NCBI GenBank assembly: GCA_016713765.1
Contig: JADJON010000003.1
Location: 806,001-870,000 of the forward strand
Length of the DNA stretch: 64,000 nt
Origin: Bacteroidota bacterium
GTDB lineage: Bacteria > Bacteroidota > Bacteroidia > AKYH767-A > 2013-40CM-41-45
Reading direction: 5' to 3'
Below are positions 16,180 to 24,859 of the stretch, piece by piece; position 1 is the stretch's first letter; the number at the start of each line of letters is the position of its first letter. Below the pieces are notes generated by a model that was not told where the DNA came from, did no database searches, and saw only the letters and a list, made by a program, of their open reading frames with translations. The translations under genes and the position numbers were made by a program.

Positions 16180-16372
16180 CTTTGCGATATTTTATTTAAT
16201 TGACTTAGACACACAATCGCTGCTAGATCTACCTCCACATAAGATAGGAATCCTAACACACTCTACGCCTCGACTCACCTTTCTATGATTTAATTTCAAG
16301 ATGATCGTACATAATTTGACCATATCTGCAATTTGCAGCATTTAAATTAATAACTACAAATTTCCACGGTCT
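16180..16372. other. AT-rich gap between hsdM and the nuclease/AlbA_2 pair
   Basis: 193 bp without a credible gene. It probably holds the hsdM terminator or the promoter of the following pair, but no clear hairpin or TAnnTTTG box was seen. Confidence 0.4.
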
Positions 16373-17869
16373 TTACCTCACCCCCGCCATCACCTCCCGA
16401 AAGCTCTCAATCCCCGCTTCCAGGTTCTCGATGATCTCCTCGGCCAGGACGTCCGGGTCGGGGAGGTTGTCGAGGTCGGTGAGGCTTTTGTCTTTGATCC
16501 AGGTGATGTCGAGGCTGGTCTTGTCGCGGGCGATGATCTCCTCGTAGGTGAACCTGCGCCAGCGGCCTTCGGGGTTCTTCCGGGCGTCGTAGGTTTCCTT
16601 GCGTTTGGCGATGTTCTCCGGATGGTAACACTTAATGAAATCCGCCAAGTCTTCGAATCGTAACGGATTCTTTTTCAGGGTGAAATGGATGTTGGTCCTG
16701 AAATCGTAGAACCAGACCTCTCTGGTCCAGGGCGTCTTGGAGGCGGGCTTGTTATCGAAGAACAGCACGTTGGCTTTTACGCCCTGCTTGTAGAAAATGC
16801 CGGTGGGCAGGCGCAGGATGGTGTGCAGGTTGGTCCCTTCCAGCAGCTTTTTCCGGATGGTCTCTCCGGCTCCGCCCTCGAACAACACGTTGTCGGGCAG
16901 TACCACCGCTGCTTTGCCGTCGGCTTTGAGCATGGTTTTGATGTGCTGCACGAAGTTGAGCTGCTTGTTGCTGGTGGTGACGAAGAAGTCCTGCCGGTTA
17001 TAGGTCAGGTCTTCGGTATCCTGCTCGCCTTCTTCGTTGGTGAAAGTCATGCTGCTCTTTTTACCGAAAGGCGGGTTGGCGAGCACGTAATCCACGCGGA
17101 GGCCGCTGTCGGAGATGAGGGCATCGGCGGGTGAAATGAAGTTCTCGCTGTCGAAGTCGCCGATGTTGTGCAGGAAGAGGTTCATCAGCGCCATGCGGCG
17201 GGTGTTGGCTACGATCTCGTTTCCGTAAAAGGTCTTCAGTTTCAGAAACTCCTTCTGTTTCTTGTCGAGTGTGTAATTGTTCCGGTCGGCGAGGAAATCG
17301 TAGGCAGCGAGAAAGAACCCGCCCGTGCCGCAGGCCGGGTCGGCGATGGTCTTCATGGGCTCGGGACGCACGCAGGCCACCATGGCCCGGATGAGGGCCC
17401 GCGGGGTGAAGTACTGTCCGGCGCCGCTCTTGGTGTCCTCGGCGTTCTTCTCCAGCAGGCCTTCGTAGATCTTGCCCTTCAGGTCGGCACCCATGGTGCT
17501 CCAACTTTCCCCGTCGATCATGGCGATGAGACGGGCCAGCTTGGAAGGATCGTTGATCTTGTTCTGGCTCTTAGTAAAGATCTGCCCGAGGAAGCCCTTG
17601 GCGTTGGACAGCGTGTGCAGGGTGTTCACGTAATGATCGAACAGCTCCGCGCCTTTCTTGTCGGTCAGACTTTGCCAGTTGTACTTCTTCGGGATCTTCA
17701 GGTCCCGGCTGTAGGGCGGCTTGCTGAACTCGTCCGCCATCTTTAAAAACAGCAGGTAGGTAAGCTGCTCCAGGTAATCGCCATAGCCCACCCCGTCGTC
17801 GCGGAGTACGGTGGCGAAGCTCCAGACTTTGGAGATGATGCTGGAAGTGTTCTGTTGTTCAGTACTCAT
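16373..17869 (-). CDS. hsdM: Type I restriction-modification DNA methyltransferase subunit M
   Basis: A 498-residue N6-adenine methyltransferase. The N-terminal helical HsdM_N domain (IISKVWSFATVLRDDGVGYG) is followed by the SAM-binding motif I DPACGTGGF (about residue 181) and catalytic motif IV NPPFG (about 265). With HsdS it methylates one adenine in each half of a bipartite target; with HsdR it forms the restriction complex. Its start overlaps the stop of the RhuM-Fic gene by 4 bp (ATGA), so the two are translationally coupled. It is the last hsd gene of the operon; the usual order is hsdM before hsdS. The enzyme looks complete. Confidence 0.95.
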   Translation of the reverse strand: MSTEQQNTSSIISKVWSFATVLRDDGVGYGDYLEQLTYLLFLKMADEFSKPPYSRDLKIPKKYNWQSLTDKKGAELFDHYVNTLHTLSNAKGFLGQIFTKSQNKINDPSKLARLIAMIDGESWSTMGADLKGKIYEGLLEKNAEDTKSGAGQYFTPRALIRAMVACVRPEPMKTIADPACGTGGFFLAAYDFLADRNNYTLDKKQKEFLKLKTFYGNEIVANTRRMALMNLFLHNIGDFDSENFISPADALISDSGLRVDYVLANPPFGKKSSMTFTNEEGEQDTEDLTYNRQDFFVTTSNKQLNFVQHIKTMLKADGKAAVVLPDNVLFEGGAGETIRKKLLEGTNLHTILRLPTGIFYKQGVKANVLFFDNKPASKTPWTREVWFYDFRTNIHFTLKKNPLRFEDLADFIKCYHPENIAKRKETYDARKNPEGRWRRFTYEEIIARDKTSLDITWIKDKSLTDLDNLPDPDVLAEEIIENLEAGIESFREVMAGVR

Positions 17870-18837
17870 TGTTTACTCCGGTTAAGAATGCTAATGATCA
17901 GTCGTTTCACTGTATCCATTTCTTCGCTTTTACTTGAAGCGACAAATAGTGTAAGAGCGGCCAGCGCGTCATTGCTAATGATGGCACTGCCGTTGGCATC
18001 AAAGAGCAATTGATTCCGCTCTAAAAAAAGTAAAAAGCAGGCCGCTGCAATGCGTTTATTGCCATCCACAAATGCATGGTTTTTTACAATCAGATACAAT
18101 AGCACCGCGGCTTTTTCTTCGATGCTGGGGTATATGTCCTTTCTGCCAAAGGTCTGCCGGATCTGATTGATCGCACTATCAAAACTGTCATCTTTCTTCT
18201 TACCAAAAAGATCCGAGTTAAAGCTCGAACGCATATGGTCAATGATAGCCTTGTACTCGACCGGGGTTGGGAAATACGCGGCGGCCTTGCGCTTTCCGCT
18301 TCGATCAAGCTTTTCATGATCGTAATCATCGAGCAGCTTTAATCCCTGGCTAAATTGCCGGAGCCAAGCGTTCTCATCCTGACCGGTTTCTTGCTCGATG
18401 ACCCTGCTGAGAATCCTGATCCCGTCGTGTAATATTCTGATTTCCTGTTCCTTTTGCTGTAGCCGTTTCTCGTTTATGGCAAGCCCTTCTATCAGGTAAT
18501 CTTTCAGGCGTTGTGTTGCCCACTGTCGAAACTGAGTCCCCCGGTTGGATTTTACTCTATAACCTACTGAAATGATCACATCCAGATTGTAATACTCAAT
18601 CTTCCGGGTAACCTGCCTGTTCCCTTCTTTTCGAACTGTCAAGGATTCCTTGACAGTTGCTTTTCTTGATAACTCTTTCTCTTTAAAACAATTTGTTATA
18701 TGCAGGCTGATATTTTGTTTAGTCTGCCCAAAAAGTGACGCCATTTGAGCCTGACTCAGCCATACGGTCTCTTCTTCAAACCGCACCTCCACCTGAGCTT
18801 TACTGCCCTTGTCTTTATATATTTCGACACGTTGCAT
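17866..18837 (-). CDS. RhuM-Fic/DOC family protein inside the hsd operon
   Basis: A 323-residue protein. The N-terminal half is a RhuM domain (VWLSQAQMASLFGQTKQNIS, NLDVIISVGYRVKSNRGTQF, RQWATQRLKDYLIEG), thought to bind DNA. The C-terminal half is a Fic/DOC fold with the active-site motif HAFVDGNKR (HxFx(D/E)GN(K/R)R, about residue 262). Fic enzymes transfer AMP or other phosphate-containing groups to proteins. RhuM-Fic genes are common passengers in type I restriction operons; their job there is unproven, though control of restriction or an abortive response has been suggested. It starts 15 bp after hsdS and overlaps hsdM by 4 bp. No inhibitory Fic alpha-helix motif (S/TxxxE(G/N)) was clearly seen. 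Confidence 0.88.
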   Translation of the reverse strand: MQRVEIYKDKGSKAQVEVRFEEETVWLSQAQMASLFGQTKQNISLHITNCFKEKELSRKATVKESLTVRKEGNRQVTRKIEYYNLDVIISVGYRVKSNRGTQFRQWATQRLKDYLIEGLAINEKRLQQKEQEIRILHDGIRILSRVIEQETGQDENAWLRQFSQGLKLLDDYDHEKLDRSGKRKAAAYFPTPVEYKAIIDHMRSSFNSDLFGKKKDDSFDSAINQIRQTFGRKDIYPSIEEKAAVLLYLIVKNHAFVDGNKRIAAACFLLFLERNQLLFDANGSAIISNDALAALTLFVASSKSEEMDTVKRLIISILNRSKQ

Positions 18838-18851
18838 GTTGGCAGCCTGTA

Positions 18852-20225
18852 TTATGCTTTTACTCTTCGTCCTTTTTTCGCCACGGGTTTATTCAAGGGA
18901 GCTGATGCAACACGACCGGCCCGGATCCGCTCCAGCAACACACTGGCCGGTTCTTCGTTGGGGTCCTGGGATACCAGCTTGCCTTCGAAGGCCTTTTTAA
19001 GGATGCTTTGGCGGAGGGCTTCAGATTGATGGAGTCCTAATTCGATGATTTCCCTCAAATTCTCGCTTGAGGATAGGCGCGCTTCTATCTCCTCCACAAC
19101 TTTCAGTTGATAACGTGAGGATGTCGGAAGCGAAATAGGAATCTGACGACAGGTTGAGACTTTGACATTCCATTGACCCGCAGTCGCTTTTGATGTATTT
19201 TCAAGCCAATCTATAGTTACTGGCGATTGCAAAAAGTAAGACAAATATTTTGATGAAACTTTAGCATTAGGCCTGAATAAAACTATTGCTTGATTAATAT
19301 TCCATTCAGGATAATGGCTTGTAACAATTGACACCTTGCCTAGTGGTGGTCCAACAATGTTGATTAATACATCTCCGGGATAACATCTTGATCTCTTCAA
19401 TTCCCTTTCATGAATTGACCTTGGAATAAATGTTGGATTCTTCTTATAATTTAATGTACCATCAAAATTCAAATTGTAAATTTTAATAAAGGGAATTTCC
19501 CCCTGAGCGTCTGTTAAGTACTTCTTATCAGGTGTATATCCATTGCTAATTGTCTCAATCAGTTTACCAGTAGTAGTTTTTATCCACCCCTCCGGCAACT
19601 CCCCCTCCTTCAAATCCGGATGGGTCAGCCGCCCTTCAAACGCATACTTCAACACCGCCTGCCGGTACACCTTGAGCTGCTGCTGCGCGGTCTTGAGGGC
19701 TTCGATGCCTTTGTCCAGACTGGCAAACAACTCCTCGATCTTGGTTACGATGCGGTGTTGTTCGGGGAGGGGAGGGAGAGGAAATGAAAATTCAGCAGTA
19801 AGATTCGGATTTGCTCTTGTCAGTGACCCTCCCACACCAGATATCGTTTTCATAAATTTCTGGTGAAAATCATAACTCAACAGAAAGTATCTCAGATACT
19901 CTGCTGAAATCTTACTGCCATCAAAGATTATCCATTCACTGGATCCAATCTGTCTTCTACCTTGACTTGGACCCACAATCCAGCTTCTTTGAATGTGAGG
20001 GACGATTCGCGACAACAACACATCGCACTCTTGGACAACCTTTTTTGATGATCCAATTTGTGTACCTAATAGTTTCTCTGGGACAAGATTGTCATAGGCC
20101 GGAATACTATATAGGTCGAACTCTTCCTTCGGGAAAAGAGCCGGGTTAACTACGCCAGTACCTCTCTTCATGAAGAACCCTAGCTCAATACAAACCCATC
20201 CTTTAGGCAAACTATCTTTTGTCAT
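18852..20225 (-). CDS. hsdS: Type I restriction-modification specificity subunit S
   Basis: A 457-residue protein with the classic HsdS layout: target-recognition domain 1 (residues 1-150), a first conserved helix (VTKIEELFASLDKGIEALKT), target-recognition domain 2 (about 220-390), and a second conserved helix (LKVVEEIEARLSSSENLREI). The repeat SLxKAFEGRL/KKAFEGKL follows each helix. Each TRD reads half of a split DNA target, the helices act as a ruler, and the whole protein docks two HsdM. The TRDs are visibly more AT-rich than the conserved helices, as expected for exchanged domains. The sequence directly before its ATG duplicates the 3' end of hsdR. Confidence 0.93.
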   Translation of the reverse strand: MTKDSLPKGWVCIELGFFMKRGTGVVNPALFPKEEFDLYSIPAYDNLVPEKLLGTQIGSSKKVVQECDVLLSRIVPHIQRSWIVGPSQGRRQIGSSEWIIFDGSKISAEYLRYFLLSYDFHQKFMKTISGVGGSLTRANPNLTAEFSFPLPPLPEQHRIVTKIEELFASLDKGIEALKTAQQQLKVYRQAVLKYAFEGRLTHPDLKEGELPEGWIKTTTGKLIETISNGYTPDKKYLTDAQGEIPFIKIYNLNFDGTLNYKKNPTFIPRSIHERELKRSRCYPGDVLINIVGPPLGKVSIVTSHYPEWNINQAIVLFRPNAKVSSKYLSYFLQSPVTIDWLENTSKATAGQWNVKVSTCRQIPISLPTSSRYQLKVVEEIEARLSSSENLREIIELGLHQSEALRQSILKKAFEGKLVSQDPNEEPASVLLERIRAGRVASAPLNKPVAKKGRRVKA

Positions 20226-20257
20226 GCCGCCAACACTACATTCGGTTCAACAATAAT
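20223..20257 (-). pseudogene. Remnant of an hsdR 3' end directly upstream of hsdS
   Basis: 35 bp, 33 of them identical to 21884-21918, the last codons of hsdR. On the minus strand it encodes IIVEPNVVLAA and a TGA that overlaps the hsdS ATG, just as the real hsdR end (IIVELNEVLAA) overlaps the ATG of the AlbA_2 gene. Confidence 0.85.
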
Positions 20258-20324
20258 ATCATTCATCTCCATTCAAACAAGAGGTCTCTGACAGTTTCGC
20301 ATGAGCTACCACGACTCTGGGGTT

Positions 20325-20422
20325 GTCAAATAACAGTCAAATAACAGTCACATTGTATTTCATTGATTTTCAGTGCTAAACAGGGCCAAAAACACCCCGA
20401 AATCAAATAACCGTCAAATAAG
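20325..20422 (-). promoter_or_regulatory. TTATTTGAC direct repeats between the AlbA_2 gene and hsdS
   Basis: Minus-strand TTATTTGAC-like words occur as two adjacent pairs, at 20325-20350 (GACTG spacing) and 20401-20422 (GACGG spacing). They lie in a 168-bp gap that holds no gene. A regulator-binding site for the neighbouring AlbA_2 protein is possible but unproven. Confidence 0.4.
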
Positions 20423-20425
20423 AAT

Positions 20426-21886
20426 TTAGACCCAGAATGGAACATACTTTACGTGTTTTCTGGAAGAGTTTCGAGGATCAGAGTCTTTCACCAAGCCTCT
20501 GTCGATCGTATCTGAAATGATACGGGAAGCTATTGCAGCATTGTGGTCGTCGATTCCAAAACGTTCACGAAGTGACTGGTTGGTCATGTATTGACCGGAA
20601 ACGTACTTGAGGCATGCATGGTGGTAACATGCCCTGATCTTTTCACCTTTATCAAGGTCTCGAAACGGGCGGGGGCCGTAAAGACTAATCCGCGTATGGT
20701 TATTCCCAACATCAATCTTAGGGGAAGGAAGTTTATGTTCTTCGCAGGCCAGGATGACCTTATCCATTCCACTCCCGCGTTCTTCACAAATTTTCAATCT
20801 ACGCATCATACGCGCGAGCAACTCATTTCGGCTTTCCGGGCTATGGTCAACAAAACGCAGAGCTTCGATTAACGGTCTACCCGGATTAGTGATCTCAATT
20901 CGATCATCAAACATTTCTACCATGGGAGACGCCCCTCCCACAGAAAAATCCTGGTGAATCAGGGCATTTGCAACAAGTTCTCGAATGGCAATAACCGGAT
21001 AATCTGGCAGTTCCTTTCTGAGAGCCCCTTCGATCACTTCTCGACTTGGTGCCTGTTCCGAAATAAAACGTACCAAACCCTCGAACCCAATTGCATATCC
21101 TTTGCTTCCGACTTGTTCCCGCTTAGTCTTGGTACGATTTACACCTTGATATACAATGACGCGTACAGACTTTCTCGCCAATCGACCGAATCGCTCAACA
21201 TCTTTCCCGATGGCAAGAGCTCCCAGATTCGTAATGCGATAAACACCCTCCGTACGTCTTGCAATAAGCTTATCATCCGTTAAACGGGCTAAGATTCCTT
21301 GCGGATCAGTTGGTACTGGCATACCGAGAAGCGTGAAATAAGAACCGAAATCGAGCAGTTCTAAAACTTCAGCACCTGAAATGTCTTGTGTTGCAGATTC
21401 CGATTCGAAAAACGCATTGTCCTCTCGTCTCCAGATCTTACGCTCTCGCTCAGGGTGATCATCGAGTCGTTTCTTGTAAGAACCAACACGTATATACGAT
21501 TCGCCTTTGAAAAGTACCGGTGTATTTCTGGTAGCCTCTATTTGGAAGAGTGCGAAATGCTTCCCTTCAAAACTGAATTCATAGATAGCGAAGTCAATCC
21601 GGGGATCAAGTTGAGTAGCAAGCCAATTCTCCAACTCCTGACTCCCCTTCTTCTCAGTCAGAGGATGAAATTTCGTGCCAATCAAGGCATGACTTCCATC
21701 CTCTACCCCATAGACCAGATAGGCTATTTTCACCCCATGATAACAAGCGCTGTTACTCAACGCAGAAATCAGTTCACCGATCTCCTGCGGATCACTGTTA
21801 TTCAACTTGAACTCAACCCATTCACACTCTCGTGGCATGGCGGTGAGCTCCTTTAACAGGATAATAAGTTGCTCCTGATCAATCAT
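20426..21886 (-). CDS. AlbA_2/divergent AAA-4 ATP-binding protein of the hsd operon
   Basis: A 486-residue protein. The N-terminus is an AlbA_2 (Schlafen) domain: ECEWVEFKLNNSDPQEIGEL, then KIAYLVYGVEDGSHALIGT. The centre is an HATPase_c_4-like module (ELVANALIHQDFSVGGASPM, followed by DDRIEITNPGRP). The C-terminus is a helix-turn-helix-like segment (MTNQSLRERFGI). Such proteins are annotated as putative transcriptional regulators or RNA-binding ATPases and are frequent in type I restriction operons. The ATG overlaps the hsdR stop by 4 bp. The gene separates hsdR from hsdS. The duplicated hsdR tail in front of hsdS suggests it entered a once contiguous hsdR-hsdS junction. Confidence 0.87.
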   Translation of the reverse strand: MIDQEQLIILLKELTAMPRECEWVEFKLNNSDPQEIGELISALSNSACYHGVKIAYLVYGVEDGSHALIGTKFHPLTEKKGSQELENWLATQLDPRIDFAIYEFSFEGKHFALFQIEATRNTPVLFKGESYIRVGSYKKRLDDHPERERKIWRREDNAFFESESATQDISGAEVLELLDFGSYFTLLGMPVPTDPQGILARLTDDKLIARRTEGVYRITNLGALAIGKDVERFGRLARKSVRVIVYQGVNRTKTKREQVGSKGYAIGFEGLVRFISEQAPSREVIEGALRKELPDYPVIAIRELVANALIHQDFSVGGASPMVEMFDDRIEITNPGRPLIEALRFVDHSPESRNELLARMMRRLKICEERGSGMDKVILACEEHKLPSPKIDVGNNHTRISLYGPRPFRDLDKGEKIRACYHHACLKYVSGQYMTNQSLRERFGIDDHNAAIASRIISDTIDRGLVKDSDPRNSSRKHVKYVPFWV

Positions 21887-24672
21887 GCCGCCAACACTTC
21901 ATTCAGTTCAACAATAATGTTCTCCGTCTCTGCCCCGAAGAGCTGCCACATTTTGCCCCGGCCACCGAGGGCGTCGAAGGGGGTGTAGTCGAGGTCGTCG
22001 GCATCCAGGTGGATGCTGCCGGCGATGTGGTCCTTGATCATGCGCAGCCAGTGCATGTGTTCGTCGGTGAACTTCATGCCGGCCCCGGCCTGGCGTTTCC
22101 AGACCCAGTCGGCGAAGTTCTTGTCCACGGTCTTGTCGTAGCTGGTCAGCGTCTGGTCGATCCCGGCCACGCGGCGGATGAGCGAGACGAGGGCTACGAG
22201 TTCGTTCTTCGGGGAACCTTCGGCTTGCTCCAACTCGGCGTAGGCCTTCCATACTTTCATCGGGGCCAGGAGCGGTCGTTCCAGCAGGATCCGTTCGCTG
22301 AGCTCCCGGATCATCTGGTAGGTGAGCTCGCGCCGCCGGTAGGGCTGGCTGTAAAAGATCTGCAGGGCTGTGATCTCGTTCTTGTGCTCCTCGATCCAGA
22401 CCTTGAAATGATTCACCAGCTCTTCCGCATGGGACTTCTGGTCTTTCACCCAACCGCTTTTGGTCACCGAGTCGAGGTTGATCACGTCGATGATCTGGTC
22501 GTATTTCCGCCGCACATCCACGATGTATTCGCGCAGGTCGGGGTTGTGAAAACATTGCACCGATTCTTCCAACAGCTTTTGCTCCCGCTTTTTGATCTCT
22601 TTGTCGATCGCGATCGGCGCCTGTCCTTTCATCTCCTTGTTCACCGCCACGCGAATGTCATCCCGGACATCCGGGTCGTGGGCGGTCAACAACATCCGCA
22701 CCACCTGTTGGATGCTCTTACCTTCCGCTTTTTGCACGAACTGTTCTTTTTCGTGCTCGTTGATCTGCTTGTCCAGCCGCAGCAGGCGGTTGGCCAGGGT
22801 GGTCATCATCTCTTCGGAGCGGTCGCCCACGGCAATACGCTCAAGTACTTCTTTCAACGACATGCCCGGCGCTTTTTCGAGCGGCCGGCTGTCGGTCTTC
22901 TGCGACTGCTCAACCCCGATAGCGTCGATGATCACGAAATGATCCTTGGAAAAGCGGGCGCTGGGCGTACCGGTTTTACGCAGTTCTTCCACGGAACAGG
23001 TGCGGGTGCCCCGGCCTTTCATCTGCTCGTAATAGCTGCGGCTTTTCACGTCGCGCATGAAAAGGAGCACTTCGAGGGGGCGGATGTCGGTACCGGTGGC
23101 GATCATGTCCACGGTGACTGCAATACGCGGGTAATAGCTGTTCCGGAAACTGTTGAGGATGGTCTTGGGGTCCTCCTTACTCTGGTAGGTGATCTTTTTG
23201 CAGAAATCATTGCCTTCGTTGAACTCCTCCCGCACGATCTCGATGATGTCTTCCGCGTGACTGTCGGTCTTGGCAAAGATAAGCGTCTTGGGTACTTCGA
23301 ACTGGCCTTCCGCATCGAACCGATCGGGGAACATGTGCTTGAGTTGTTCCTTCACCTCGCGGATGATGGTCCGGATCGTGCTCGGGTTCACAATGTCCTT
23401 GTCGAGTTGCTTGCCGCTGTATTCCACATCCTCGTCCACCGTCTCCCAGAACTTCTTGCGCGTGAGCCGCTCCCGCTTGTCCACCCGTTCACCCATCTGG
23501 ATGGCTGCGCCATGCTTCGTGATGTGGGTTTCGATGGTATATACATTGTACGGGACCAGCACGCCGTCGATCACGGCCTTCTCGTAGCCGTAATCGGACA
23601 CCACGTTCTGATTGAAATAGCCGAAGGTGCGGTTGTCGGGCGTAGCGGTCAGTCCCACCTGCAGAGCGTCGAAATAATCGAGCACCTGTTTCCAGACGTT
23701 GTAAATGCTGCGGTGGCATTCATCGATGAAGATGAAATCGAAGAACTCCACCGGCAGTTTCGGGTTGTACACCACCTGGTGTTGCTCGCCGTTATTGGAA
23801 AACTCGTTGGGGTTATCCTGTTCCGCGCTTTCGTCCAGTTCCGTACCCCGCAGGATGCTGTACAGGCGCTGGATCGTGCAGATGTACACCTGGCTGTCGG
23901 GCGGGATGTAGGAACTCGTCAGGCGGGTTACCCCGTAGAGCTCGGGGAAGAGGCGGTTATCGTCCTGGGGCTGGTACTTGCGGAACTCGCCTTCGGCCTG
24001 CTCGCCCAGGTTTTTCGTATCGACGAGAAACAGGACACGGTCAGCCTTGGCATGTTTAAGCAACCGGTACACCGAGGTGATGGCCGTAAAGGTTTTGCCG
24101 GATCCGGTCGCCATTTGCACCAGAGCCTTGGGCTTAGCCAAGGCGAAGGACTTTTCCAGATTCGTGATCGCGTCAATCTGGCAATCGCGCAGTCCTTCGG
24201 TGATCAGAGCAGGGATATCGTTGTGCAGGGCCTTTCGCAACGACTTGCCCTTACGCATCCACTTTGCCAAAGTCTCCGGCCGGTGGAATGTGAACACCTC
24301 CCGGAAACGGGGCTTCGGGTCCCGGGCATCAGTAAAGCGGGTGAAATCTCCGGTACTCAGGTAAATGAACGGAAGCGGCTCATTATCAATATATTTAAGC
24401 TTGGATTTGGAGTATTCTTCCACCTGTTTCTCGTGGGAAGACAGCTTGCTCCCCTCCTCAATCCGCTTGGCTTCGATAATTCCAACCGGCTTCTGATCAG
24501 CAAAAAGTACATAATCAGCCGGACCCACATCCGTCTTGTATTCACGCACCGCCACCCCCATACCGGCAGCCAGGTTCATCCGCCTAAAATCCTGCACCAA
24601 CCAACCGCTTTCTTCCAAAAGCTGATCGATCCGGTCGCGGGCGATTTGTTCGGGGTTTTGGTTGCGGGGCAT
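21883..24672 (-). CDS. hsdR: Type I restriction endonuclease subunit R
   Basis: A 929-residue motor and nuclease subunit from the ATG at 24672 (MPRNQNPEQIARDRID). An N-terminal PD-(D/E)XK nuclease is visible (VGPADYVLF ... GIIEAKR). The superfamily 2 helicase motor follows: Walker A ATGSGKTFTA (about residue 200), motif II DECHRS (about 315), motif III TATPDN, and motif VI MKGRGTRT (about 575). The C-terminus matches the EcoEI-type R protein tail. With HsdM and HsdS it translocates and cuts unmodified DNA. It is the first gene of the operon and is preceded by a good TAnnTTTG promoter. A frame extending 11 codons further upstream runs through that promoter and was rejected. Confidence 0.95.
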   Translation of the reverse strand: MPRNQNPEQIARDRIDQLLEESGWLVQDFRRMNLAAGMGVAVREYKTDVGPADYVLFADQKPVGIIEAKRIEEGSKLSSHEKQVEEYSKSKLKYIDNEPLPFIYLSTGDFTRFTDARDPKPRFREVFTFHRPETLAKWMRKGKSLRKALHNDIPALITEGLRDCQIDAITNLEKSFALAKPKALVQMATGSGKTFTAITSVYRLLKHAKADRVLFLVDTKNLGEQAEGEFRKYQPQDDNRLFPELYGVTRLTSSYIPPDSQVYICTIQRLYSILRGTELDESAEQDNPNEFSNNGEQHQVVYNPKLPVEFFDFIFIDECHRSIYNVWKQVLDYFDALQVGLTATPDNRTFGYFNQNVVSDYGYEKAVIDGVLVPYNVYTIETHITKHGAAIQMGERVDKRERLTRKKFWETVDEDVEYSGKQLDKDIVNPSTIRTIIREVKEQLKHMFPDRFDAEGQFEVPKTLIFAKTDSHAEDIIEIVREEFNEGNDFCKKITYQSKEDPKTILNSFRNSYYPRIAVTVDMIATGTDIRPLEVLLFMRDVKSRSYYEQMKGRGTRTCSVEELRKTGTPSARFSKDHFVIIDAIGVEQSQKTDSRPLEKAPGMSLKEVLERIAVGDRSEEMMTTLANRLLRLDKQINEHEKEQFVQKAEGKSIQQVVRMLLTAHDPDVRDDIRVAVNKEMKGQAPIAIDKEIKKREQKLLEESVQCFHNPDLREYIVDVRRKYDQIIDVINLDSVTKSGWVKDQKSHAEELVNHFKVWIEEHKNEITALQIFYSQPYRRRELTYQMIRELSERILLERPLLAPMKVWKAYAELEQAEGSPKNELVALVSLIRRVAGIDQTLTSYDKTVDKNFADWVWKRQAGAGMKFTDEHMHWLRMIKDHIAGSIHLDADDLDYTPFDALGGRGKMWQLFGAETENIIVELNEVLAA

Positions 24673-24681
24673 GGGGTAAAA

Positions 24682-24689
24682 CAAAGCTA
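24682..24689 (-). promoter_or_regulatory. -7 promoter box of the hsd operon
   Basis: The minus strand reads TAGCTTTG, matching TAnnTTTG, 9 bp before the hsdR ATG. A TTTTG word at 24711-24715 lies 21 bp upstream, a suitable -33 element. Confidence 0.7.
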
Positions 24690-24859
24690 AAAAGAGTCTT
24701 CTCAAATAATCAAAACTTACTTATTGGCCCTACTAAACCCATTAGTCGTGGGCCACAACAACGGAATGTCACAAGACCACTAATTTCTGGTGTCGCAGAT
24801 GTCTAATTCAAACATAGTAAAATTCATCTCCATCAACAAAATAGTTGAGGATCACAAAA

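Noticed and set aside
22009..24690. Very long plus-strand open frame (893 codons) opposite hsdR
   Set aside because: The opposite strand has all hsdR motifs. The plus-strand product has no domain and only mirrors the GC-rich codon pattern.
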